From assembly GCF_009905375.1 (NCBI RefSeq), contig NC_133650.1, positions 66,529,669 through 66,593,668 of the forward strand: a stretch of DNA of 64,000 bases, in the 5' to 3' direction. The stretch's first letter is position 1. Each line of letters opens with the position of its first letter. The translations under genes were made by a program, and so were the position numbers. A model generated the notes under the pieces. It ran no database searches, was not told the DNA's origin, and worked only from the letters and a program-made list of their open reading frames with translations. This document shows positions 45,376 to 57,950 of the stretch, piece by piece. The stretch is from Apium graveolens (taxonomy: Eukaryota > Streptophyta > Magnoliopsida > Apiales > Apiaceae).

Positions 45376-46699
45376 TAATAATATTTATTTTGAAAAATGG
45401 GGGAGACATGATATGTATGGAGAAAGGTGTAAGATCTACGGACCATAAGAATTGAAGTAAGTATTCACGAGGAAAAAATAAATGTAGTGGAAAGCGATAA
45501 ACAAAAAGGAGAGAACGAATATAGAGACTACACCAGAAGAATTAACTATAGGATTCTGGAAGTTGGAATTGGAAGCTAAAGTTCATAATCCCAAAAGGAT
45601 GAAAGATGATGGATAATGTGATTTTTCAGTTGAAGTTGTGAAGGGAAAGATAAGATGTCATGAGAAGATAATGGATCACGATTTTAGTGGTTAATAAAAG
45701 GAAATTTATGCGCCCAAGAGAACGATCACGATATCTCCAGGTTTTCTTCCAACACTTGGATGCTATAAGTAGAAGAAAAAAGAAATGAGATCCCACAGGG
45801 AATTCACAATATAAAGTATTTAATTCACTAAAGAGATGTCAAGATATACAGAAATTAAAGAAAAATAATGATAACCAGGTATAAGAAGGATATGTTAAAA
45901 CGGATTAGAAAGTGTTGGACACGTCAAAGAAGTAAGGTGAGGTATTAGAGACCTAGTGGACAAGGCAGACCAAGGAATGGTTTTACAAGAAGCGAATCGG
46001 GAAATGTATCAGTGGTGTTGTTAGAGACAAGGAATGAAATTATGAGATTATGTACTAGTTAGCAGGAGTTCAATAGAACAACGAATAAGGAGAAGTGAGA
46101 CCCTATAAAAAAAATTGAATACTTACGAGACCTAATTCAAGAAGTATGTTATATCTTGGGGATTAACTTAAGATCCGACCTGAGAACATATCAGAGATTA
46201 TGATTAAAATGAGTTAAGAGCATTGCAAGCTCTGGTGATATTATGTGAAATCACAAGTGTATCAGGTGATTATAAGGAATTAAGGATCATGATGTATAAG
46301 GAGTACTGAGATAAGCAAATTATATTTAGTGATAACATCCTCTGCTACTCAAGGAATACGAGAGTCTGTGTGGGATGCTCAAGGATTTTTCTCTAAAGAT
46401 CAGAAGGAAAGCAACTATGCGTTAAGTCTTCAAGAATGAAATTTTGATTAAGGTTAACAAAAGATTCTGAATTAATCCATTAACGACTACTTAAGCAAAG
46501 CCGTATGATAATAGATGCCTTATACAGAAAAAAAAAGGATTGGGTGTAGTTAAAACTACCAAGGAATTAATAAACATATTAGAAAGAGTGAAATCTGAAG
46601 CTCAAATACCTGAAGGTGATAATATGTAAATATATGAAATTACTTTTCAGCCTTAACTAATGAAAAAAAGAGTGAAAGATGTTTAAATGCTTGAAAACC

Positions 46700-47473
46700 A
46701 AGTTGAAAACGAGCACCGTCTAACATCCTTACGCGGAGAGTCAAAGTACGAAAGTGATTCAGGAACTATTAGATATATTGAGAGATTGAGTTTTTAAGAA
46801 AACACTGGAATAATTATTTATCATCGATGTCAGCTTTGGAATGCTACTTTACCAAGCTTCATGTGAACACGAGTTTAGGTCCCCATTTTATTGAGATGAA
46901 GTGAGAGAAAGAAAGTTGTTAAATTCAAAGTTAATTCAACACACCAAGAGCATAGTGCTATTGGTTGAAGCAGCTCGGAGTAGACAAAGAAAGAAGATAA
47001 AATTGTATTGAGAGAAAGTATGAGTATAGAAATAGGACCAGTAGTGTTAGTAAAAGTGTCATCTTGAAAAAGATTGGATAAATTTGAATAGAAGGGACAA
47101 GCTAAGTCCTAAAATTAGTGAACCATTCGAGGTATTGATAAATATAGATAAAGTTGTTCATAAATGATATGACCGTCACACCCGTGTGTATACCTAATGT
47201 ATTCTACTTGTTAATATTAAAGTGATAAGTATTGAGTTTAAATTAAGTGATTGATCAGGAGCTAATGGGGCTCTTGTCCAAGTTTGTTTTGCATATAGTG
47301 ATCAATCCAAACTCGTGATCGTTAAAGGCGAGTCATTGGAAATGAGTGTATATTTATAGTCAGTACGTTCGAAACCCTCGAGTAGAAGAGTCTACTTAGA
47401 ATCTAGAATCATATATGCTTGAAAAATATCCTCACTTGTGTAACTAGATCAGATTCTGAGGACAGAATCCTTT
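46700..47473 (+). pseudogene. Integrase end and chromodomain-like tail relic
   Basis: Fragments resembling the integrase region after the DDE core (CEHEFRSPFY, DEVREKKVV) and the GPF/Y-type part are scattered over frames to about 47130. Near 47400-47450 LESYMLEKYPHLCN resembles the end of chromodomain-bearing polyproteins. Stops are frequent. Chromodomain presence is an inference from this tail alone. Confidence 0.5.
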
Positions 47474-47487
47474 TAAGGGGGGAAGGA

Positions 47488-50400
47488 TATAACGACTCGT
47501 GTATTTTTGAGTTATTTAAATATGTGATTATTATGGAAATTATTAAATAAAATACGTGTGTTGGTTTTGACCACTATGTGATGCTTGAGTATTATCTATA
47601 TGTGATTTATAGTGCACCGGGTTGTCCGCGCAATTAATTATGGGATCGTATTGAATTGTTTTCACTTTCAAAAGTGGATTATTGCAAATTTATTTGCATA
47701 AATACTGGAACTATCTTTAAAATTGTTTTTATGCATTTATAGTGACAATATCTATTTTTGGGATTTTATAAAATTGAAAAATCAATATTTCATCAATTAT
47801 TTAACCATGTATGATTTTCTGATTGTATTTATTTGTAAAACTTATATTTAATTCGGGAAATCTTTAAAAATTATGAAACTTATATTTATTTAAAGTTTAG
47901 AATATTCTGAGAATTTTAAAATTATTTTGGAAATTTTCGGGATTAATTTTACCCGCGCGTTGTTTCGTTTATTTGATAAAAGCGGATATAAAGTGCATTT
48001 TAAAAATTGTTTTAAAATTTCAAAATTCATGTTTTTATTAACATCGGGATATTTGTAATAATTTAAGATTATTTTCATGATTTTCTGAATCTGTTTTAAG
48101 TACACCTCGGTTCGTTAAATGAGAAATACGGGTATATCCTGCGTTTCAGAAATTATTTTAAAATTACGAAATTTATGTTTTTATAAACTCCGGGATACTT
48201 ATGATATTTTAAAAAATATTTTTGAAATTTTCGGGGGCTGTTTTATTCGCACCTCGTTTCGTTAATTTCGAATTTCGAGGCAATCGGGCCTTAAAAACTC
48301 GTAATTATTCTTGCAAATACACATGTAAGTTTTTCAGAATAGGGGGGCACGTGTTGTCTCTCATTTGCACCACCTGTTAACTAATAAAAAAAAACGAAAA
48401 CAAAATAACAAATAAATAGAAAAGGGGAGCACAAAACACAAGCACGCACAGGGGGGGTATCTCTCATCTTCTCGCCTCTGTAATCAGCCGTTGTTTTAGT
48501 TCTTCGGGCTGCTGTGATTGCTTGTCTCCGTTATCTATTTTATTGATATATATATATACCTGCTGTGTGTATATATCAGTTAAAGGGAGGGGGCTCATGC
48601 GTGAGGTTGTACCGTTGATATATCTTCTGCCGCCTCTCGCCGGATTCCGACGAGATGGTGGTGGGTTTGCAGGGATGCACGCGCGACGCGTGTGCGCGCG
48701 GTGGTAATGATGGTTCCTGTTGCTGTTTTGTTACCGATTAAATATTCGGTTTATTCGAATCTCTTGCAACGGTTCGAGTTAATTGCCGTGTATTGCATAC
48801 AGTTCAAATGATTCTGTGATTTTAGCAAGTTATGTAATAAATTAAGTTATTCGGATTTAAATCTATGGCGAAATTCCGACAGGAAATCCGTACGGGTACC
48901 GTCGGAGTTATGCCGCCGTCAGCGATGAACTCGTTGAGCTGACGGAGAAATGGCAATGATGATTCTTGAGCCTAATAATAATTTGTAAATTTTATTTTTA
49001 AGATATTCGAAATAAAAGTAATAATTAAATATTTGGTTTCGAGATTATTGGGTAGTGTGATTGGTAGGGACTAGAATTGTATTGATGGTTTGGTTGCGTT
49101 ATCAATTGAATTTTGGATTACTGTGATAGTTTTGTGTTTGACGTCGACTGATATTTCGACGGGTAGTCCGATAAACAAAGGAGACGCTGCCCGATTTCCG
49201 GAAAATTAACTATGAAAATACGGGAGCGTATCCGATAATTATCGGAGCGTTGAGTGAATATATATATATATAAGTATATTCTATACGAATTTGATTGTAT
49301 GTTATGGTAAATGTTCTGTCCAAAACTCAGTAACCCTAATTACGTAAAATGATGAGTATAAGTATTTTCTGAAAAGGAACACTGAACCGATTTCGCAAAC
49401 GTGAACTCTAATTGTGGTTTGTGTTATTTTAATATGAATAATTACGAGTCGGATTTGAATATCGTTGGGTAAGAATTAGTATCGAGGATATGTCAAGCAT
49501 ACTTAGATGTCTGACGTAGGGTATTTCGACCCTGTAGGTTATAACCGAGAACCTGAAAGTGGACAATGGACTAGAGATGACCTAATAGTCAGTCGACGAG
49601 CTCAATAGAGTTTCAACATAAAGACCTGAGTGTCGGAGTCGAATCCAATGGAATCTAGCGATTGGATGTAAGGAGCCTGAGCAGCAGAGTCGGCTCAGAA
49701 TTGATCAGTAATAATTGTAAAGCCTTGTAAGGCAAGTATTGCTAAACTTTTCTTCAAGATATATTATCAATGTTTTCGAACTATTTCATAACCTGTTGCT
49801 ATTATTAAATGTAATTCCTGTTTTATAATGCAAGTGTTTTAAACTACTTACCTTGAACCCTGATTCTTTCTTGATCTTGAGTCGTAAGCCTTATTCCTTT
49901 TAAACCATCCTTTGTTGATCCTCAGACACCAAACCACACAAATATGATACTATTTCCCAAATGTTTAACTACCAAATACCAGAAGAAAATGGTTTGAAAA
50001 AACAGAAACTTTTATACTCCAACCATTCTTTATAACATCAAAGAATTATACCTCAAAAAATCACTATTTGTTCAATACCTGATTCTTTTACAGATTGAAA
50101 ACCGTTTCTTTTACATACCCTGATATACCCTTGTGATATCCATGAGTTCCCTTACGTTTTATTCAAATGTTTAATCTTTATTGATTATGATCTTGTTTTA
50201 TTGAATTATATCGTTTATCATATTGAACTGCTTTAGGATTGGATAGTTTTTATATATGAGGACCAGATTCGTGGTCAGACCATACCAATGGTCAAGTTAG
50301 GCCAATGTGTGCCTTGGATCCAGTAATTAGAGCAGTGCTGTGTGCTTTGCTCGGGGTTAGTGTGTGACTGATCAGCAGCCTAACCTTGGTTTTTTTAAAA

Positions 50401-50880
50401 ACTTAAAATGAATATCCAATTCTAATTATTAGTTAAAAAGGAACTTGATTCCTTTGAATCATCTCATTTGATCATTGTTTAACCTCAGTTATCACTATTA
50501 TGACTTGCTGAGCTAGTTAGCTCACCCTTGCGACTCTTTTATATATTTTACAGTTGAAAAGAATATGGATGATAGTGAAGTTCCTCAGTCCAAAGTGCGG
50601 GCTAAGGTTCCAGTCAAGTTGGATCGAGCTAGCAAAAGTTTCACGCGGTAAAGAGATATTTAGATTGTAAGAATGATTTTGTTATCAATTGTAAGTTAAA
50701 TTAGTTGGGATTTGGTATGATGTAATAATTAAGGTTGTGGCTTGTTCTCATACTTTAACCTGTTGCGATCCGTGGTTATGTGAAACAGGGTCATTGCAAT
50801 TAATATTTTATGTACAGGTTTATATATTATGAATGTGTTGTGGACCCCAAACTTCTGACCCGGGTTTGGAGGGCGTCACA
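47488..50880 (+). repeat. 3' LTR of the chromovirus-like element
   Basis: It has the same length and is collinear with 38087-41479, preceded by the polypurine tract at 47474-47487. It ends GGGCGTCACA at 50880. Confidence 0.92.
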
Positions 50881-52709
50881 GCATGAGCAATAGACCAGAG
50901 GATTAGTAGAATAAAGATGATGATGTTTTGAGACAGAATATCAGAATAGATGCGTCATTGCGAGTGTGAGTAACTACTAAAAATTCAAAGGCAAGTATCC
51001 CTATCATCACTTATTTTTCAAATGATATTTATTTTCAATCCTATTAAGCAAGTATTGCTTTCCCTATTCCCAGTTAAGAATAGATAAATATTTTACATAT
51101 CGCTGAATTGAATGCTTATTATGCAAGTACCCTCTGCTATTCTATGTTCAGAATAGCTAAATGATTTTACTTATCAAATTATTGGATTTATAAACGTTTT
51201 GGATTTTAAGAAAGATGATTTTGTTGCGAGTATTCCTGCCCAAGTGAATGGGGGAATAAATTATTTAGGATGTCGATTGAGTCGGCTCCTTTTCAATAAA
51301 AAGGTTTTAAGATTGGAATGGTTATTGGTTACAGCATAGATGATCGAGATATCGGTCCAGCTGTAATATCTTTCAAGGCGAATATATGCCTTTTCTGGCG
51401 TCCTATAGGTACCGTATGGCTATGGGATACTAGTAGTACCTATATTTACGGTATGGCTTCGGGATACCGGTGTTGTTTCGTGACTGATCATCAGGAACAA
51501 CATGAAATATAATTGGTTCCAATCTAAACGGTTGTTTTCTAAATTGTTTTGATAATCATAGAATAAATGATTTATCAACTGTTTATGTTTTGGATAAAAG
51601 GTGAAATGCGGTTTTGATTCAGTTTCTGATTTATGTTGATACTTACTTTGTTGTTGAATATCAAAGGTGGTATTAGTATAGATGATTGATATTGACTTCA
51701 GTATGGGATGTTGTGAGCATCAAAGTTCGTATGGATATCTAATTTTATATGACAACAAAATAAGTATTAATAGCAAGAGTTTGGTTTTGAATAAAGTATA
51801 AGATTCAATCCATAATTATTGTTACTTGTTATTGTTGTTTACGATATTTCCGTAAACACTGTTTTACGAGTTTTATTCTCGTCAAGGTTCAAAGTATTGC
51901 TGAAGCATTTCTCTCGAAAACATCAAAAAGAGTTTTAAATACAGTGATAAACAATTATCCGATTCTTTAATAAAGTTTCTGTTTCAGCAATTATGATTTT
52001 AAAATGATCTGCGCTATTGGAGATGTCGGTTTTATATCAAAACGACCATATAAATATTACAATAAACTTGCTGAGCATTTATTCCGCTCATACTTGCCTG
52101 TTTTTAAATTTAACCTCCAGTGAGGATTAGCTTGAGCTGTTTAGCCGCGTAATTCGAGGAAGCAAAGAAGAAGCTCTTGGAAGGTGGTTGGTCCAGGATT
52201 TGCGGGCTAGTGTAAGTTCTGTTATAAAAAGTTGTTTATATTATATTATTTTATAATTGTGTTATTTTATAGTTGGGCCTAGTATACTTCTTTTTGAAGT
52301 TATACTAGCGGGTTAATATTGAATTGGAATTTGTTGAAAAGAGTTTTAAAAGAAAGTCAAAATTTTATTTACGAAATTTGGATATCTTGTTTCTAGAACT
52401 GTAACCTGAAAAGATCTTGGTGTAGTTTGGGGTCACGGATGCTAAATTTGAGTTGCTGGCATTTATTTATTGGTTAAACAAGTTATTTTGGATTGAGATT
52501 TTATAGTGACGACCAAATCCTCTGACTTGGGATTTGGGGGCGTTACATTTTCAATAAGTTAGATTACTTGCAACTTGTTTGAATGAGCAAACCAAAAACC
52601 TTAAAATTCTTGTAAGTTGTATTTTCATCCCAATATCCATTGTATTGAACTATAACTAGCACTAAAATTATTCAACACTTGTAATACAAATCGATTAAAA
52701 TTAAATAGA

Positions 52710-53425
52710 AGTAAAGAAAGATTATAAACCTAAAATGAAGTTGAAATAAAAAAATTAAAATAAAGCAACATGTTACTATTAGAATTGTAAAAACTAATGG
52801 AGGTTTTGAATGAAACCTTAAAAGAATTAACCATACTACTTATTCAAGTCAAGACATGGTTAAAAAATTCTTATGCAACTGAATTTAAAATAAAACAAAC
52901 CAGGGCAACCTTTTAATTTCCAAATAGTAAAATTAATTCAAGATTTCCAACCAAACCTTGAAAATTTAACCAGACTAACTATTCTATTGAAGACTTGCTT
53001 AGACATCTCCAATGCAACTCAATACAAAATGAAACCAACCACGACAACCTTTTGCTTTCCAAATAGTAAACTAATCAAGGCTTTGTACCAAACCTAAAAA
53101 AAATTAACCAGCTTAATAATTCTATTCTAAAAATGTTTAGACACCTCCAATGCAACTCAGTACAAATAAAATCCAAAAATATGAACCTATAGCTTTTGAA
53201 ATTGCAAAACTAATCGAGGTTTTTTTTCAAAATTTAACAAAATTACTCGGACTAGCTGCAATAGTCAAGACATGCTTAGACACCTCTGATGCAACTAAAT
53301 TCAAGATAAATTCAGCCAGAGCAACCTCTTGATTTCAAAATAGCAAAAGTAATCGATATTTTTTACAAAACCTATATAAATTTATGCAAACTACGTAATC
53401 TACTCAAGACATGCTTAAACACCTC
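52710..53425. repeat. Degenerate tandem repeat, unit about 138 bp
   Basis: The phrase CAAGACATGCTTAGACACCT, a few bases before ATGCAACT, recurs near 52851, 52990, 53127, 53268 and 53404, i.e. every 137-139 bp. AACCA..GCAACC and TTTCCAAATAGTAAA words stay at fixed places between. About five copies are present. The last is cut by the LTR starting at 53426. Confidence 0.8.
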
Positions 53426-54279
53426 TGTAATATATCGTAATTTTTAGAATAATATTAATAAAAGAATTATAGAATAAAGAGGATTAGAATTTGATAATGA
53501 TCAGGATATTAAAATTGAATTAGACCATTGGGCCTAAAATTTGGACCAGATTTTAATATGGATAACTTGTAAGTTAAGAAATTGGGTTTTGTTTAGTTAT
53601 AAATACATCGCATTCGTCTTCCTCGTCTTTTGTATTAAAATTCATATGGCTTTGATTTATAAAAATCAGAAGTCTTGTAAAATTTGTTGAAAATTTATTG
53701 TAGCTTAGAATTCGTTGATTCTAGACTTTTCGGAAAGGTCTTCGTTCTCTACAACTTTGAGGTAAATTTTCGATCGATATTGTAATAGTAGTCTAAATTA
53801 TGTGTTACGTGTATATATCTGGTTATCAAAATTTTGGTTGAGTGATATATTTGAAAGTATTATAAGTTATTGTATGTATTGATATATATATATATATATG
53901 TGTGGTGTCTAAATGATAATTTTGGATCTCTAATTTATGCCATGGTTTTTAAAAATATCGAATAAGAACTTAGGACCGTGGTCACAAGATTGTAGTGACA
54001 GTTTTCTGAAAATTTAGGACCATTATTGTTGTTGTTATGTGATTATATGTATTGTATGTCATGAATAAGAATATGAAAGTTTATTGAAAGTATTTGCTCT
54101 GTATCATATAGATTATCGTATTTGTTATATTTGTACATGTTATTTGGCCTACTAGTTGGATCGATTGACTTCATGTTAGGCTGCAATAGTTACCTTTGTA
54201 TTAGAATTCTGTATTAGTAAATTTGTTTTCTTTTAGTTTTTGATTTAGAATCAATAATCCGGAATTACGGGATGTTACA
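53426..54279 (+). repeat. Copy D, first LTR
   Basis: 854 bp, with TATAAATA at 53598-53605. It lacks roughly 110 bp found in the second LTR. Confidence 0.8.
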
Positions 54280-54453
54280 GTTGGTATTAGAGTCAGGTTG
54301 TTCTTCGGAGTATATTAGGTATGAGACTAGTATATTCCCTAGGATGCGTTCCTGTGGACTATAGTTTAAGTTTAACCTATAGTAGATTAGTGGGCATAGA
54401 CGTATAGGGTTGTTGTGAATTTGGGGACCAAATTCTTTTTAAGGAGGGTAGTA

Positions 54454-55419
54454 TTTAATATCTCATGATTTTTAGAATAATATTAATAAAATATTTATAG
54501 AATTAAGCGGATTAGAATTTGATAATGATTAGGATATTAAAATTGAACTTAAAGATAAGGCCTAAAATTTTGAATCAAATTTTAATATGGATAACTTGTA
54601 AGTTAAGAAATAGGGTTTTGTATCGTTATAAATACATCTCATTCGTCTTCCACTTCTTTTGTATTAAAATTTGTAGGGCTTTTATTTATAAAAATCAGTA
54701 GTCTTGGAATTTTTTTTAAAAAAAGATTGTAGCTTAGAATTCGTTGATTCTGAACTTTTCCGAAAGGCCTTTTCGTGCTCTACAACTTTCGTGTTTCGTA
54801 TTTTTTAAGAAAACGTAGTTTAGTGGGTCAAAAAGACTAAATTCAAATATGGTCAGTTTTCGAGGTAAGTTTTTGATCGATGTTTCTAGAGTTTTCTAAA
54901 TTATGTGTTACGTGTGTATATCTGATTATCAAAAACTTTGGGCCAGTGATGATATATTTGAAAGTATTTTGAGTTAGTGTATGTATTAATGTGTATGTGT
55001 GGTGTCTAAACAATAATTTTGGATCTCTGATTTATGCCATGATTTGTGAAAATATCGAATAAGAACTTAGGACTATAGTCACTGGATCGTAGTGACGGTT
55101 TTATGAAAATTTAGGACCGTTATCACCGGGTTGTAGTGGCCGTGGCATGAATTATGTGTTTCAAATTATTGTTGTTATGTGATTATCTGTATTGTATGAA
55201 TCGTATAAGAATATGAAAGTTTATCGAAAGTGTTTGCTCTGTATTGTAAAGATTATCGTATTTGTTATATGTGTACATGTTAGTTGGCCTACTAGTTGTA
55301 TCGATTGGATTCTTGCTGGACTATAAAAGTCACCTTTATAATAGAGTTACGTATTAGTAAATTTGTTTTAGTTTAGTTTTTAATTTAGAATTAATAATTC
55401 GGAAGTGCGGGCTGTTACA
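54454..55419 (+). repeat. Copy D, second LTR
   Basis: 966 bp, starting TTTAATATCTCATG (TG changed to TT) and ending GCTGTTACA. A short open frame at 54519-54701 spans its TATA region and is not conserved in copy C. Confidence 0.8.
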
Positions 55420-55515
55420 GTTGGTATCAGAGCCAGGTTGTTCTTCGGGGTATTATGAGACTAATATATTCCCGAGGATGCGTTCATGTGGAGTATAGTT
55501 TAGGTTTGATCTATA

Positions 55516-56571
55516 AAATGTAGACCGACTATTCAAGGCATGACATCATTCGTTACCTTAATTGCAACTATGATGGCATAACAATTTCAGGAAATTCATT
55601 CTTTAAAAACTCAATCGCTACTCACATAAATTAAATATAAGTCAAGGCAACCAGATGATCTCGCTTACAAAACTAGTGCAAAGAAAATTCAAAAAAAATT
55701 TCAAAACTGAGTAGGGAATCAATTTGAGTTGATTCATTCTTCTAAACCTCATAAGCAACTAAGAGCAACTGAAAATAAGGGTAACACAACGAGAGGTGAT
55801 CTCAATTGCCAAAAGTACATTACGTTATATGTTTAGGATCTGCAACATCTTTTGTAACATAAAACAATCAAAATTACAGATTTTTTTCAATCAAACAATT
55901 TATCAAACATTTAAGTGGCATTGTGTAACATACCAACTGATACATTTAAATGAGAGGTAGATGGGCCTTTCAACTATGGAAAATAATGTCATGACTTTTA
56001 CAAGAAATTGAAAATTTGTGAAAATTTGTAAAATCTAGCATATGACATGTTCCGACATCTCAATTGCAATCAAACACTAATAAAATCTAAAATGTAGATT
56101 ATTAATAATTCGAAGGCCGAAAACTATTGAATGACTGACAAGAACTTATAAACCCATGTACAGTAACTACTCAATGTAAATTATCAATTAACAGTTGAAT
56201 CGAAACAAGTTTAAACAACTAAAAGCAAATTTAAAATTATTACATGCTCGATTTAAAAAAAGAACGAGTTATAAATTAAGTAGAACACACTGTATGAACT
56301 ATCTGCAATTTTAGGTCGCGATATGTTATCATTCAACTAAAAGCAAATTTTAACCCATAGCTATAATAATGCATTTTTGCAATTGAAAGTATTAGCGACA
56401 GAAATTTGCAAATAACTTTAAAAACCGAAAGTAATTTTGCAAACTTTTACTTTTTTAAATATATTTTATGAAAAAACTCAAAACACTCCAATTCACCATT
56501 TTATTTTGTACAAAATTTTGTAACTTATTCCTTTAATATAAAACAGAGTAAACAAGAATGATTTAGTTATG
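55516..56571. other. Intergenic, no gene found
   Basis: AT-rich. It contains TTCAAGGCATGACATC, GTCAAGGCAACC and AAGAGCAACTGAAAA words that echo the 138-bp repeat on the other side of copy D. It is probably the degenerate continuation of that array. Confidence 0.5.
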
Positions 56572-56576
56572 CTACT

Positions 56577-57777
56577 TGTAATATCTCGTAATTTTTAAAA
56601 TTAGATTGATAATAGAATAATAGAATAAAAAGTATTAAAATTGGATAAGGACTAGGAATTAAAATTTGAATTAGACTAATGGGCCTAAAATTTGGATCAT
56701 ATTTTAATATGGATAACTTATAGGTTAAGATATAGGGTTTTGTATCGTGATAAATACACCATATCCATCTTCCTCGCTTTTTGTATTAAAATCCGTAGGG
56801 CTTTTAGCCATAAAAATCAGCAGTCTTGTAAAATTCATAGAAAATTCATCGTAAATCGGAATTCAGTGATCCTGGACTTTTCGGAAAGGTCTTTTCGTTC
56901 TCTTCAACTTTCATGTTTTGTATTTTTCAAGATAATGTCGTTTAGAGGGTCAAAAAAGCTATATTCAGATCTGGTCAGGCTTTGGGGTAAGTACCTTTTG
57001 ACTTACTTTTAAATTTCGGAAAAGATATTTCAGTTCTGTTTTTAATTTCATATAAGATATAAAAATTTTGATTTCGAAATTATAAGATATAAGTAATTGT
57101 GAATTTTAGAACCCAGTCTCTACGTTTTCGAACCCGTTCGTAATTTACGCTATAGTTCCGGAACTAGCCTTAGATACCCTTAGTAGGCGCACGAGTGTGC
57201 AATTTTAGATACCTATTAAGGGCGTGTAATTATTGAACTTTAGATGCCGGCCACTGGCAAAGTGTGGTATATAAGAATAAGAATAAGAATTAGATGCCGG
57301 CTACTGGCAAAGTGTGGCCGTAGATCAAGACTGTGGTATTTATAAGAATTATCGTTTCGTTATGTTTTACTCTGTTCTGATCTGTTATAAAAATCTGATC
57401 TCTTTTGTTTTAAATTCTGAATTTTAAAATATAAAACTTTGGGTTGGATTTATTTTAGAAATTGTTTTTACAAAATTATTATCGTTTTGAGAAAATTTGT
57501 TTTATTAAAAACACCCATTATTTTCCGGTTAAATAGTTAGTCAATTTGTACTTGCTGGGCTGTATAGGTCATTACTTACAATTTCAGGTTTTGTCCGAGA
57601 TTCGAGTTGAATAGCATTGGAGTTCGAGGACCTTAGTTTTGGAGTAGATTGACTTTTGGGATTCCGTTACCTGCGCTTTTGTAACAGTCTCCTTTGTAAT
57701 TGAATTGTGGATTAGTAAATTGGATTTTATATTAGTTTTGATTTAGATTTAATGGTCCGAAAGTACGGGTCGTTACA
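56577..57777 (+). repeat. Copy C, 5' LTR
   Basis: It starts TGTAATATCTCG and ends GGGTCGTTACA. It contains a duplicated AGATGCCGGC-ACTGGCAAAGTGTGG word (near 57243 and 57291) and a CTTGCTGGGC box at about 57551. Confidence 0.93.
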
Positions 57778-57950
57778 GTTGGTATCAGAGCAGGCTGTTT
57801 TTCGGAATGTGTTAGGTTTAGGACTAGTACATTCCCTAGGATTCGATCTTATGGACCATAGTTTAAGTTTGTCCTATAGGAGATTAGCGAGAGTAGACGT
57901 ATAGGTTTGTTGTGAATTTGGGGACCAAATTCTTTTTAAGGAGGGTAGTA
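57778..57950 (+). other. Copy C interior: primer site to polypurine tract
   Basis: 173 bp, non-coding. Aside from the primer site and polypurine tract it contains ACTAGTACATTCCCTAGGAT and GAATTTGGGGACCAAATTC, strings also present in copy D. Confidence 0.93.

Larger units (their letters stand above)
38087..50880 (+). mobile_element. Chromovirus-like Ty3/Gypsy element with 3.4-kb LTRs, decayed interior
   Basis: Two LTRs of exactly 3,393 bp enclose about 6 kb, with flanks ACATG (38082-38086) and GCATG (50881-50885), a target duplication with one transition. The primer site TGGTATCAGAGC (initiator tRNA-Met) is at 41483-41494 and the polypurine tract TTAAGGGGGGAAGGA ends at 47487. Recognisable pol pieces follow chromovirus (Tekay/Del-like) order but have no usable frame. 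By eye the LTRs differ at about 48 sites (1.4%). Confidence 0.9.
35293..52547 (+). mobile_element. Solo LTR of about 4.5 kb, split by a nested Gypsy element
   Basis: The left end AGTAATATCCC (probably TG changed to AG) and the right end GGGGGCGTTACA are flanked by TTTTC at 35288-35292 and 52548-52552. Without the nested element and its duplication about 4,456 bp remain (35293-38086 and 50886-52547). The right part has the CTTGCTGAGC box near 52070 and the ending style of chromovirus LTRs. No internal coding region is present, so this is a solo LTR left by LTR-LTR recombination. Confidence 0.75.
53426..55515 (+). mobile_element. Minimal LTR retrotransposon (copy D): LTR, 174 bp, LTR, partial interior
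   Basis: LTR-1 at 53426-54279 starts TGTAATATATCG and ends GATGTTACA. A 174-bp interior (54280-54453) opens with TGGTATTAGAGT, a tRNA-Met-type primer site with two C-to-T changes, and closes with the polypurine TTTTTAAGGAGGGTAGTA. LTR-2 is at 54454-55419. A second interior start with an intact TGGTATCAGAGC follows at 55420 to about 55515 and then breaks off. No coding sequence is present. It is homologous throughout its interior to copy C. Confidence 0.85.

Noticed and set aside
56692..57012. 106-codon frame in the copy C 5' LTR as a possible element-encoded protein
   Set aside because: The equivalent frame in the 3' LTR and in copy D is not maintained. The composition is that of AT-rich non-coding DNA.
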